Source: an uncultured Clostridia bacterium (GTDB lineage Bacteria > Bacillota > Clostridia > Christensenellales > Borkfalkiaceae). Taken from it: a DNA stretch of 64,000 nt. Below are positions 32,667 through 40,130 of the stretch, one piece after another. The translations under genes and the position numbers were made by a program. Position 1 is the stretch's first letter; each line of letters opens with the position of its first letter. Below the pieces are notes generated by a model that ran no database searches, had not been told where the DNA came from, and was given only the letters and a program-made list of their open reading frames with translations. The stretch lies in assembly GCA_934248055.1 (NCBI GenBank), contig CAKQKI010000002.1:1-64000 (forward strand), in the 5' to 3' direction.

Positions 32667-35360
32667 TTAATTGTTTTTGCCGCAGCAATTTTTGTATTTC
32701 AGACCGCTTCCGCAAGGACACGGATCGTTTCTTCCGGGCTTCTTGCCCCTGACTATCGTGCCGCTTCTCTGTTCGGCGTCCGCTCCGCCGCCTTCGGTAA
32801 GGTTTTTGGATTCTTCGCGCCTTTGCGGAGTAGTTCTTATTTCCGCTTTGAGAAGAACGGAAACGGTGTCGTTCTGAATTCTCGAAATCATATCGTCGAA
32901 CATTTCAAGACCTTCGCGCTTATATGCGTTTATCGGGTTTTCGTTGGCGTAACCGCGCAGCGATATGCCGCGTTTCAAAGCGTCCATGGCGTCGATATGG
33001 TCAATCCATTTCGTGTCGACGTTCTTCAAAAGAACGAATCTCTCTATTTCGTCGAAATTAACTCCGAGTTCTTTATATTTTTCGATTTTCGCTTCGTAAC
33101 ATTCTATAACCTTGTTGGTTACGCGTTTAAGAATTTCGCCGAGATCCCATTTTTCAAGCCTGTCTCTCGTTATATAATCGGTGCCCTGCGGCAAAAGCCT
33201 GTCTTCAAGAGCGCGGTTTAATTTTTCTTCGTCCCATTTCGCAGGTTCGACGGACGTGTTTACCGTGGAATTTACCGTTGCGGTTACGATATCGGGGATA
33301 AGATTTAAAATATCTTTATGAATATCGTCGCCTTTAAGAACTTTCATTCTTTCTTCGTAAATAACCTGACGCTGAGTGTTCATAACGTCGTCGTATTCGA
33401 TAATCTGCCGTCTTATGCCGAAGTTCTTTCCTTCGATCATGCGCTGAGCGTTTTCTATCTGACGGGCAAGCATTTTTGACTGTAAAGGCGTGTCTTCGTC
33501 AATCTTGAACGCAGTGTACATCGATTGCAGTCTTTCTCCGCCGAAACGCTTTGCGAGATCGTCTTCGAGCGATATATAAAACAGCGACGAGCCGGGGTCG
33601 CCCTGACGCCCCGAACGACCTCTCAACTGATTGTCTATTCTTCGGGATTCGTGCCGCTCCGTGCCTATTATTCTCAGACCGCCGAGCGCCGTTACTTCCG
33701 CTTTTTCTTTATCCGTTTCTTCGGTATAATCGGCAAGAAGTTTTCTGTATTCGTCGCGAACTTTCAGAACGTCATCTGGAACGTCCTGCACGTAAGAAGT
33801 CGCGCTTTCTATAATTTCGGGAGAAATCCCTTTGTTCCTGAGATCCTGTTTTGCAAGATATTCGGGGTTACCGCCGAGCAGAATATCCGTACCGCGCCCC
33901 GCCATGTTCGTTGCGATGGTTACCGCGCCTTTTTTACCCGCCTGCGCGATAATCTGCGCTTCTTTCATGTGGTTTTTAGCGTTCAGGATATTATGTTTTA
34001 TTCTGTTTTTGATAAGATAGCGCGAAATTTCTTCCGATTTTTCGACCGTAACCGTACCGACAAGCACGGGCTGACCTTTTTCGTGCGTTTCGATAATATC
34101 GTTTATTATCGCGCGGATTTTACCCTTTTCGGTCGAATAAATAACGTCGGGCTCGTCTTTTCTTATCATCGGTCGGTTCGTGGGAATTTCAAGAACGTCA
34201 AGCCCGTAAATCGTTCTGAATTCTTCTTCTTCGGTTTTGGCGGTACCCGTCATACCCGAAAGTTTATTGTATAATCTGAAATAATTCTGGAACGTTATCG
34301 TGGCGTGAGTTTTGTTTTCGTTTCTTATAGGAACGTTTTCTTTCGCTTCGATAGCCTGATGAAGACCGTCGGAATACCTTCTGCCTATCATCAGACGACC
34401 CGTAAATTCGTCTACTATAAGAATTTCGCCGTCCGACACGACGTAATCGTTATCGCGCTTGAAAATATGATGCGCTTTGAGAGCCTGCTGGATATGATGA
34501 GATAAATCCGCGTTTTCTATATCGGCAAAATTTTCGATATTGAAGAATTTTTCGGCTTTTATCGCGCCGCTTTCCGTAAGTTGAACGGTTTTTTCTTTGA
34601 TGTCGACGGTAAAATCTTCTTCGGGCGTAAGCGTTTTTACGAAACGGTTAGCCATTATATACAAATCCGACGATTTTCCGCCGCGCCCCGAAATTATAAG
34701 CGGAGTACGCGCTTCGTCGATTAAAATGGAGTCTACTTCGTCGATGATTGCAAATTCAAGTCCTCTCTGAACCATATCTTCGAGATTTACTTTAAGGTTA
34801 TCTCTGAGATAGTCGAAACCGAATTCGTTGTTCGTTCCGTAAGTTATGTCGCAGGCGTACGCCGCGCGTTTCTGATCGTCCGTCAGGTCGTGAACGTTCA
34901 CTCCGACGGTAAGACCGAGATACCTGTAAACCTTGCCCATCCATTCCGCGTCACGCGAGGCGAGATAGTCGTTTACCGTTACTATATGAACGCCTTTTCC
35001 CGTAAGCGCGTTAAGATATGCGGGAAGAGTTGCCATAAGCGTTTTGCCTTCGCCCGTTTTGAGTTCGGCAACGCGCCCTTCGTGAACGCACACGCCGCCC
35101 ATTATCTGCACTTTGTAGTGCCGCATATTGAGAACGCGGAAACTTGCTTCTCTTACCGTGGCGAACGCGTCGGGAAGAATTTTATCCAGCGTTTCGCCGT
35201 TTTTTAAACGTTCTTTTAAAACGGCGGTCTGACCTTTGAGTTCTTCTTCGCTCATCGCCTCGTATTTCGGAGAAAGCGCCATAACCTTGTCCGCAATTTT
35301 ACCTATTCTTTTAAGACCTACTCTCGTATCGTGCGAGAGTATATATCTGATAAGTCCCAT
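32667..35360 (-). CDS. secA: Protein translocase ATPase SecA
   Basis: An 897-residue motor of the Sec pathway. Walker A is KTGEGKTLMA (about residue 100), Walker B FAIIDEVDSILID, with helicase blocks NMAGRGTDI and GRSGRQGDPG. The C-terminal zinc-binding tail CPCGSGLKYKNCC, which binds lipids and SecB-like partners, is intact. It exports the lipoprotein and surface proteins encoded nearby. It is the first gene of secA-prfB-tsaD and has an AAGGAG site. Confidence 0.98.
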   Translation of the reverse strand: MGLIRYILSHDTRVGLKRIGKIADKVMALSPKYEAMSEEELKGQTAVLKERLKNGETLDKILPDAFATVREASFRVLNMRHYKVQIMGGVCVHEGRVAELKTGEGKTLMATLPAYLNALTGKGVHIVTVNDYLASRDAEWMGKVYRYLGLTVGVNVHDLTDDQKRAAYACDITYGTNNEFGFDYLRDNLKVNLEDMVQRGLEFAIIDEVDSILIDEARTPLIISGRGGKSSDLYIMANRFVKTLTPEEDFTVDIKEKTVQLTESGAIKAEKFFNIENFADIENADLSHHIQQALKAHHIFKRDNDYVVSDGEILIVDEFTGRLMIGRRYSDGLHQAIEAKENVPIRNENKTHATITFQNYFRLYNKLSGMTGTAKTEEEEFRTIYGLDVLEIPTNRPMIRKDEPDVIYSTEKGKIRAIINDIIETHEKGQPVLVGTVTVEKSEEISRYLIKNRIKHNILNAKNHMKEAQIIAQAGKKGAVTIATNMAGRGTDILLGGNPEYLAKQDLRNKGISPEIIESATSYVQDVPDDVLKVRDEYRKLLADYTEETDKEKAEVTALGGLRIIGTERHESRRIDNQLRGRSGRQGDPGSSLFYISLEDDLAKRFGGERLQSMYTAFKIDEDTPLQSKMLARQIENAQRMIEGKNFGIRRQIIEYDDVMNTQRQVIYEERMKVLKGDDIHKDILNLIPDIVTATVNSTVNTSVEPAKWDEEKLNRALEDRLLPQGTDYITRDRLEKWDLGEILKRVTNKVIECYEAKIEKYKELGVNFDEIERFVLLKNVDTKWIDHIDAMDALKRGISLRGYANENPINAYKREGLEMFDDMISRIQNDTVSVLLKAEIRTTPQRREESKNLTEGGGADAEQRSGTIVRGKKPGRNDPCPCGSGLKYKNCCGKNN

Positions 35361-35401
35361 TTTTTACTCCTTATCTCTCAGCCGAGTTTGTCCTAAGGCA
35401 T

Positions 35402-35430
35402 ATTATATAATATTTTCTATTCTAAGTAAA
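35402..35430 (-). promoter_or_regulatory. Promoter of secA-prfB-tsaD
   Basis: TTTACT (35425-35430) and TATAAT (35402-35407) with a 17-base spacer, about 42 bases before the secA ATG. Confidence 0.7.
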
Positions 35431-35503
35431 CAATTTTTCAACGATTTACGGTTAATTCGACAAATGTTTTTTAATTTTTTACGTATTTTCACATTGAAAG
35501 GCT

Positions 35504-36217
35504 TTATCTTTTATATTTCGAGACCGACGCGACCGTAAGAACGAACGCTTTTTCCGCGCCCGCATTTTTCAGAGCGGACGATAAAGCGTCCGCCGTGGCG
35601 CCCGTAGTCATAACGTCGTCGACGATAACCACGGTTTTTCCTTTTACTTCCGACTTCAACGCTCTGAACGCTCCCGAAAGGTTTTCGCGCCGTTCGCTTC
35701 CCGAAAGAGTTGCCTGCCTTAAAGTTTCTTTCGTTTTTACGGCGCATTGCTTTACTTCAACCCCTACTATTTCGGAAAGGGCGCGGGCTATGAGTTCCGC
35801 CTGATTGTATCCGCGTTCTTTTTTGTGCGCTTCGGTCATGGGAACGAAAGATATAAAATCCGCGCAGGTAAACTCCGAAAAATAAATCGGCGCAAGATCT
35901 TCGGCAAAAATTCCGGAAAGATACCCGGCGCCTTCGTATTTTAATTTCATAATCAACGAACTTATCGGATATTCGTAGTCGAACGCGCTGCGCGCCTTAT
36001 CGAAAGAAATATTCTTTTCCTTGCACGAATCGCAGTATTCCGCCGCCTTTTTAAGTTTTCTGCCGCAGTGGTCGCACCGCGCTCCGCTTATCAGGGGCAA
36101 TGTTTTTTTGCAGTCTTTGCAATAACGCCCTTCGAATATTTCCGCGCCGCAAACAGCGCACGTCCAGCACGCGTTGAAAAAATTGCGCTCGAAAAATTTT
36201 TTGATTTCGTTCTTCAT
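35504..36217 (-). CDS. comFC: ComFC family phosphoribosyltransferase-like protein
   Basis: A 237-residue ComF protein linked to DNA uptake in competent bacteria. It begins with two zinc-finger segments (CAVCG...CKDCKK and CDHCGRK...CDSCKE) and ends with a type I phosphoribosyltransferase domain whose PRPP-binding motif is VIVDDVMTTGATADA. Its start overlaps the stop of the LysM gene by 4 bases. No ComFA helicase gene is next to it, so whether natural competence exists here is open. Confidence 0.88.
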   Translation of the reverse strand: MKNEIKKFFERNFFNACWTCAVCGAEIFEGRYCKDCKKTLPLISGARCDHCGRKLKKAAEYCDSCKEKNISFDKARSAFDYEYPISSLIMKLKYEGAGYLSGIFAEDLAPIYFSEFTCADFISFVPMTEAHKKERGYNQAELIARALSEIVGVEVKQCAVKTKETLRQATLSGSERRENLSGAFRALKSEVKGKTVVIVDDVMTTGATADALSSALKNAGAEKAFVLTVASVSKYKR

Positions 36218-36519
36218 TCGCGAATTATTATCCTTTGCGCGGGATATACGTAAGAAATCCCGTTTATTTTTAAAATTTCGTCGGCGCTCACGCCGTAAAC
36301 TTCGGCTATCTTGCCGAGCGTTTCGTCGGGACGCACCGTGTGAACGAGCAAATGCTTTTTCACGTATAAAACGTCGCCTTCTTTAAGTTCGCCGTTTAAA
36401 TTGTTGTCTAAGATAAGTCTTCTTTCCGTAGTGGAAAATCTTTCGGCTATTTTACCGAGCGTATCGCCCTTTTCGCAATAATACGCTCCTTCGCCGTTAA
36501 GATCGATAAAAGTTTTCAC
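36214..36519 (-). CDS. Small protein with two LysM domains and no signal peptide
   Basis: A 101-residue protein. Residues about 11-52 (YYCEKGDTLGKIAERFST... LKEGDVLYVKK) and 58-101 (HTVRPDETLGKIAEVYGV... VYPAQRIIIRE) are two LysM repeats, which bind N-acetylglucosamine polymers such as peptidoglycan. There is no signal peptide or membrane segment, so it either stays in the cytoplasm, like spore-coat LysM proteins, or leaves by another route. It is coupled to comFC and divergent from a SpoVB-type flippase. Confidence 0.8.
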   Translation of the reverse strand: MKTFIDLNGEGAYYCEKGDTLGKIAERFSTTERRLILDNNLNGELKEGDVLYVKKHLLVHTVRPDETLGKIAEVYGVSADEILKINGISYVYPAQRIIIRE

Positions 36520-36642
36520 GTCCGCTCCCCCGTATTCCGTTCGTTATATTCTATTAACGCGCTCTTCGTAATAGAATAAAACGGACGCGACGAATTACGT
36601 CGGCGCAAGCGAGGTGGCGGTATCAGACGACTTATAAAAACC

Positions 36643-38106
36643 ATGACGATAGTTACTGTATTTTCCTGCTTTGAAAGACTTCTCGGCTTTATTTACCGCA
36701 TTTTTCTTTCCCGCGCTCTCGGCTCGGAAGGAGTAGGAATATATCAGATCGCGCTTTCCGTTGTGGGTCTTCTTATGACGATAACGGCTTCGGGAATACC
36801 CGTCACCGTTTCGCGGATTATGATAAAGAACGAAGCGGAATTGCAAAATCCGCATTACGAAAACACCGTGTTTTCGGGAATATTTCTCAGCGCGACGGTA
36901 TCGATTCCGCTTATAGCGGTTTTATATCTTTTTCCCGACTTTTTTTCGTTCGTTTTTACGGATAAACGCAGTTACCGCGCGCTTGAAATAATACTGCCCG
37001 GAATAGCGATAACTGCCGTTTATGCGGTTATACGCGGGTTTTTCTGGGGCAGAAAAAAATTTCTTTTATACAGCATTATAGAACTTTCCGAAGAAGCGGT
37101 GATGCTTGCGGCGGGCGTTTTTTTAATAACCCGCTCCGACGGCGTAACGAGCGGCGTGAACAGAGCCGCTTACGCCGTTCTTATATCGTATTGCTTTTCT
37201 TTCGTAACGGCGGTTATATCTTATTTTATCATCGGCGGAAAAGTCGCTTCGCCGATGAAAGAACTTAAACCTTTAATCGCTTCGTCCGCGCCGATTACCC
37301 TTATGCGCACGGCAACTTCGCTCATAAACACGCTTATAGCGATAATACTGCCCGCAAGGCTCGTTGCGGGCGGACTTTCAAGCACCGAAGCGCTTTCGGG
37401 CTTCGGCGAACTATCGGGAATGAGTATTCCGCTGATTTTTATTCCTTCTACTCTTATAGGCTCGGTCGCGCTCGTTCTCGTTCCGGAACTTTCCGAAAAC
37501 TATTACCGCGGGAACGACCTTTTACTTAAACGCAACGCCGAACAGGCTTTAAAATTTTCGGTTTTTATATCGTGCATGATAATACCCGTGTTTTTATCGC
37601 TCGGAAAAGAACTCGGCGAGTTGCTTTACGGCTCCGAAAACGCAGGCGTTTACGTTTCGAGAGCGTGCTACGTTATGCTGCCTATGAGCGTTACGATGAT
37701 TTCGACGAGTATGCTTAACAGCCTTAACGCCGAGAAAAAAACTTTGATTTTTTACCTTGCGGGCGCGGCGTTTTTAATATTTTCGGTATACTTTCTGCCG
37801 AAATATATCGGCGTTTATTCTCTCGTTGCGGGTTTAGCGGTAAGTTACGTTATAACAGCCGTTTTAAACGTTCTGCACCTTAAAAAAAGATGTAAATACC
37901 CGCCGAAAGTCTTTGGTTTTATTATTCTGAGCCTGCTGTTTACCGTGCCGTCGGCGCTGTTTGGATTTCTTCTTAAAAAACTGCTTTCAACTGTTTTAAG
38001 CGAAATACCCGTTATAGCGATAACGGGCTTATCGGTTGCCGCTTTCAACTACGCCTTTTTCCGTATTTTCAATCTTTTCGACGTCAAAGCGTTTTTCAAG
38101 AAGTGA
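36643..38106 (+). CDS. SpoVB-type polysaccharide/lipid flippase
   Basis: A 487-residue MOP-superfamily protein with about 14 membrane helices. Near the start FIYRIFLSRALGSEGVGIYQIA is the hallmark of the SpoVB/MurJ-like group, which flips lipid-linked cell-wall or polysaccharide precursors. The ATG at 36643 is the only standard start, but it lacks a close Shine-Dalgarno sequence; an AGGTGG sits 26 bases upstream and homology-like residues (RRLIKT) continue before the ATG, so a non-standard start is possible. Its last 78 bases overlap the convergent folT gene. Confidence 0.85.
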   Translation: MTIVTVFSCFERLLGFIYRIFLSRALGSEGVGIYQIALSVVGLLMTITASGIPVTVSRIMIKNEAELQNPHYENTVFSGIFLSATVSIPLIAVLYLFPDFFSFVFTDKRSYRALEIILPGIAITAVYAVIRGFFWGRKKFLLYSIIELSEEAVMLAAGVFLITRSDGVTSGVNRAAYAVLISYCFSFVTAVISYFIIGGKVASPMKELKPLIASSAPITLMRTATSLINTLIAIILPARLVAGGLSSTEALSGFGELSGMSIPLIFIPSTLIGSVALVLVPELSENYYRGNDLLLKRNAEQALKFSVFISCMIIPVFLSLGKELGELLYGSENAGVYVSRACYVMLPMSVTMISTSMLNSLNAEKKTLIFYLAGAAFLIFSVYFLPKYIGVYSLVAGLAVSYVITAVLNVLHLKKRCKYPPKVFGFIILSLLFTVPSALFGFLLKKLLSTVLSEIPVIAITGLSVAAFNYAFFRIFNLFDVKAFFKK

Positions 38107-38712
38107 TTTACCCTGTATTTTAACCCTTGAAATCACGGGGACTGCCGCGGCTACGAGCGCGTAATTGAATAAACTGTTGAATATCTGCATTCTTACGAAT
38201 AAGCGGTATAATAAATATCCGCCGTACATAAAACCGTCGCCGAAACGCTCGGCAACCTTTTCGAAAACGGCGGCGTTGAACGCTTTACTGTAAAAATAAA
38301 ACCCCGTCGTGTTGATAAGAATCGTGCAGACGACGAAACTCGAAAAAACGTATAAAACCGTTTTGAAAACAAGTCTGCCTTTCAGGTTGTGAAAAATCAC
38401 TCCCGCAATAAGCGAAAAGCAGCCCGTGGAAAGACCTACCCACGCCATATACAATAAACCCGCGGAGTTTATCAGGTATCCTATAAGATCGCCCGCAACG
38501 CAGCAAACGAATCCCGCGCCGCCGCCCGCTAATATTCCGACGAGAAAACTCACGAAAACCGTAAAAGAAAACTGCGTATCGAGAATTTTGAATTCGAGAA
38601 AACCGTTGCACACCACGGTTATGGCGGTGAACATAGCAACGTACGCGCATTTTTTCGCGGCGTTTTTTTCGCGCAGAAAAGGCGAAAAGAAAAAGTTATT
38701 GAATTTTTGCAT
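38029..38712 (-). CDS. folT: ECF transporter S component, folate (FolT)
   Basis: A 227-residue membrane protein with six hydrophobic segments: AYVAMFTAITVVCNGFLEF at the N-terminus and a GILAGGGAGFVCCVAGDLIGYL helix, as in FolT-like substrate-binding subunits. These work with a shared EcfA-EcfT module encoded elsewhere. The assignment to folate rests mainly on the THF riboswitch directly upstream. I chose the ATG at 38712, preceded by CGGAGG; the longer frame would read through the riboswitch. The 3' end overlaps the convergent flippase gene by 78 bases. Confidence 0.88.
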   Translation of the reverse strand: MQKFNNFFFSPFLREKNAAKKCAYVAMFTAITVVCNGFLEFKILDTQFSFTVFVSFLVGILAGGGAGFVCCVAGDLIGYLINSAGLLYMAWVGLSTGCFSLIAGVIFHNLKGRLVFKTVLYVFSSFVVCTILINTTGFYFYSKAFNAAVFEKVAERFGDGFMYGGYLLYRLFVRMQIFNSLFNYALVAAAVPVISRVKIQGKSLLEKRFDVEKIENTEKGVVESGNR

Positions 38713-38742
38713 AAAAAAACCTCCGAACAAAGTCCGAGGTCC
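38713..38742 (-). terminator. Riboswitch-linked terminator that also covers the folT ribosome binding site
   Basis: On the minus strand GGACCTCGGAC and GTTCGGAGG pair around a TTT loop and are followed at once by seven T and the folT ATG. The GGAGG of the 3' arm is the Shine-Dalgarno sequence, so this hairpin could stop transcription and hide the ribosome binding site. Confidence 0.7.
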
Positions 38743-38834
38743 GCTAAAAAAGGTTTCCGACGCCTGTCCGCGTAAAATAACCAAAGACCACGCGGCTGAA
38801 AACCCGTCGCAACGGACGCGCCCCCGAACCGCAA

Positions 38835-38927
38835 CGAACAAAGCGAAACGCTTGTATTTTTGCTCGTTTTCGTCCCCGATCGACATCCCATATCGGAGCA
38901 CTTGACGCTCATAGGGCTACTTTGCGT
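38835..38927 (-). promoter_or_regulatory. Tetrahydrofolate (THF) riboswitch
   Basis: The minus strand carries the class I THF riboswitch consensus in order: GAGCGTCAAGTG, then TGGGATGTCG, then GGGGACGAAAACGAGC, bounded by CGCAAAG and CTTTGTTCG arms. It starts at the predicted transcription start and precedes folT, a known target. High folate should favour the downstream terminator. Confidence 0.85.
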
Positions 38928-38931
38928 TATT

Positions 38932-38960
38932 AGAATACCATACTTCAGGCATTTTAGCAA
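38932..38960 (-). promoter_or_regulatory. Promoter of folT
   Basis: TTGCTA (38955-38960) and TATTCT (38932-38937) with a 17-base spacer; predicted start near 38925, the first bases of the riboswitch. Confidence 0.65.
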
Positions 38961-39000
38961 GCGTTTACATAATTTACGCGTAAAACGGGATAATATCTTT

Positions 39001-39690
39001 ATGGCTCTTATTTTTATAAGATCGTCGATAATATACGTAGCGCTTCTTCTGATTATGCGCTTTATGGGAAAACGGCAGATAGGCGAAATGCAGCCTTTCG
39101 AATTCGTGGTAACGCTGCTTATAGCCGAACTTGCGTGCATACCCATGTCGGATATATCCATTCCGCTTTTATACGGCGTTGCGGCGATACTCGCGGTATT
39201 TATTCTTCATCAGTTTATGACCGTACTCGAACAGTCCGGTGCGTTTTTCAAATTTCTTATAAGCGGTAAACCGTCGCTCGTGATAAACGGAAACGGCGTA
39301 GATTTCAAAGAACTTAAAATGAATAATATGGACGTTTCCGATTTAATCGAATCGATGCGCGGTCTGGGTTATTTTACGCTCGACGCCGTCGAATACGCTA
39401 TTTACGAATCAAACGGCACGCTGTCTGCCATTGCGAAAAAAGATTGCGACGCGCCTTCTCCCGATATGCCGATACTTTTAATATCAGAAGGAAAACCCGT
39501 CAGAAAAAACCTTGAAATTTCAATGCTCGATATGAGCGATATAGCGAAAATCGCAAGGAAAAGCGGTATAAAATCTATAAAAAACGTGGGGGTTCTGACG
39601 ATAGACGGAAACGGCAGATATTATATTCAGCAGCCGAAAGAAAAATACGTTACGGGATATTACCCGTTAAAAAGCGAGGCAAAATGGTAA
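39001..39690 (+). CDS. DUF421/YetF family membrane protein
   Basis: A 229-residue protein with three N-terminal membrane helices, the conserved MGKRQIGEMQPFEFVVTLLIAELA block of DUF421, and a cytoplasmic C-terminal domain with two similar halves. The family occurs in spore formers, often in several copies; its biochemical role is not established. A long open frame precedes it, but the ATG at 39001 matches the family start. Its stop overlaps the next gene by 7 bases. Confidence 0.85.
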   Translation: MALIFIRSSIIYVALLLIMRFMGKRQIGEMQPFEFVVTLLIAELACIPMSDISIPLLYGVAAILAVFILHQFMTVLEQSGAFFKFLISGKPSLVINGNGVDFKELKMNNMDVSDLIESMRGLGYFTLDAVEYAIYESNGTLSAIAKKDCDAPSPDMPILLISEGKPVRKNLEISMLDMSDIAKIARKSGIKSIKNVGVLTIDGNGRYYIQQPKEKYVTGYYPLKSEAKW

Positions 39691-40061
39691 AATCGATTAT
39701 ATCCGCGCTCGTTGCCGTGGCAATGCTTGCGGGGCTGTCGTTATACGAGCAGTCCGTGATAACCGAAGGTTTTAACGAACTTAAAACGATGCTCGTTTCG
39801 GTTTACGATAAAATTGACGGCGAAACCGCCGTGAAAGACGACGTTTTATCCGTTCAGAAATTCTGGATAAGCAAAAAAGAAAAACTGCATATTTTTATAC
39901 CGCACAACGATATAAAAGAACTCGATTTATGGATTTCGGAAGCGGTAACGCTCGTTGAAAACGGAAAAAAAGAAGACGCCATATCTAAAATAGACGTGGC
40001 GATAGAACTTTGCGAGCAAATACCCAAAACCTTTCTTCCGAGAGTAGAAAACATATTATAG
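39684..40061 (+). CDS. DUF4363 family protein
   Basis: A 125-residue protein with an N-terminal membrane anchor or signal (SIISALVAVAMLAGLSLYE) and a helical, charged domain (KFWISKKEKLHIFIPHNDIKELD, then repeated helices). This matches DUF4363, which is regularly encoded next to DUF421 genes in Clostridia. The 7-base overlap suggests that the two proteins work together at the membrane. Function unknown. A bidirectional terminator follows. Confidence 0.8.
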   Translation: MVKSIISALVAVAMLAGLSLYEQSVITEGFNELKTMLVSVYDKIDGETAVKDDVLSVQKFWISKKEKLHIFIPHNDIKELDLWISEAVTLVENGKKEDAISKIDVAIELCEQIPKTFLPRVENIL

Positions 40062-40092
40062 CCGCGATATACGTTTTAAATACGGCTTAAAA

Positions 40093-40130
40093 AATCTCCC
40101 GCGATAAAACTTGCGGGAGATTTTAATTTT
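40093..40130. terminator. Bidirectional terminator
   Basis: AATCTCCCGC/GCGGGAGATT stem with A- and T-rich flanks, between the convergent DUF4363 and ABC exporter genes. Confidence 0.8.

Noticed and set aside
31639..32670. 343-codon plus-strand open frame opposite prfB
   Set aside because: It is the mirror of a certain gene; the codon bias of prfB removes stops from the opposite strand. No ribosome binding site and no recognisable protein pattern.
33525..34274. 249-codon plus-strand frame inside secA
   Set aside because: Antisense shadow of secA with arginine/phenylalanine-rich, non-protein-like composition.
38713..38901. N-terminal extension of folT
   Set aside because: It is the riboswitch read as protein; the ATG at 38712 follows the Shine-Dalgarno sequence in the terminator arm.
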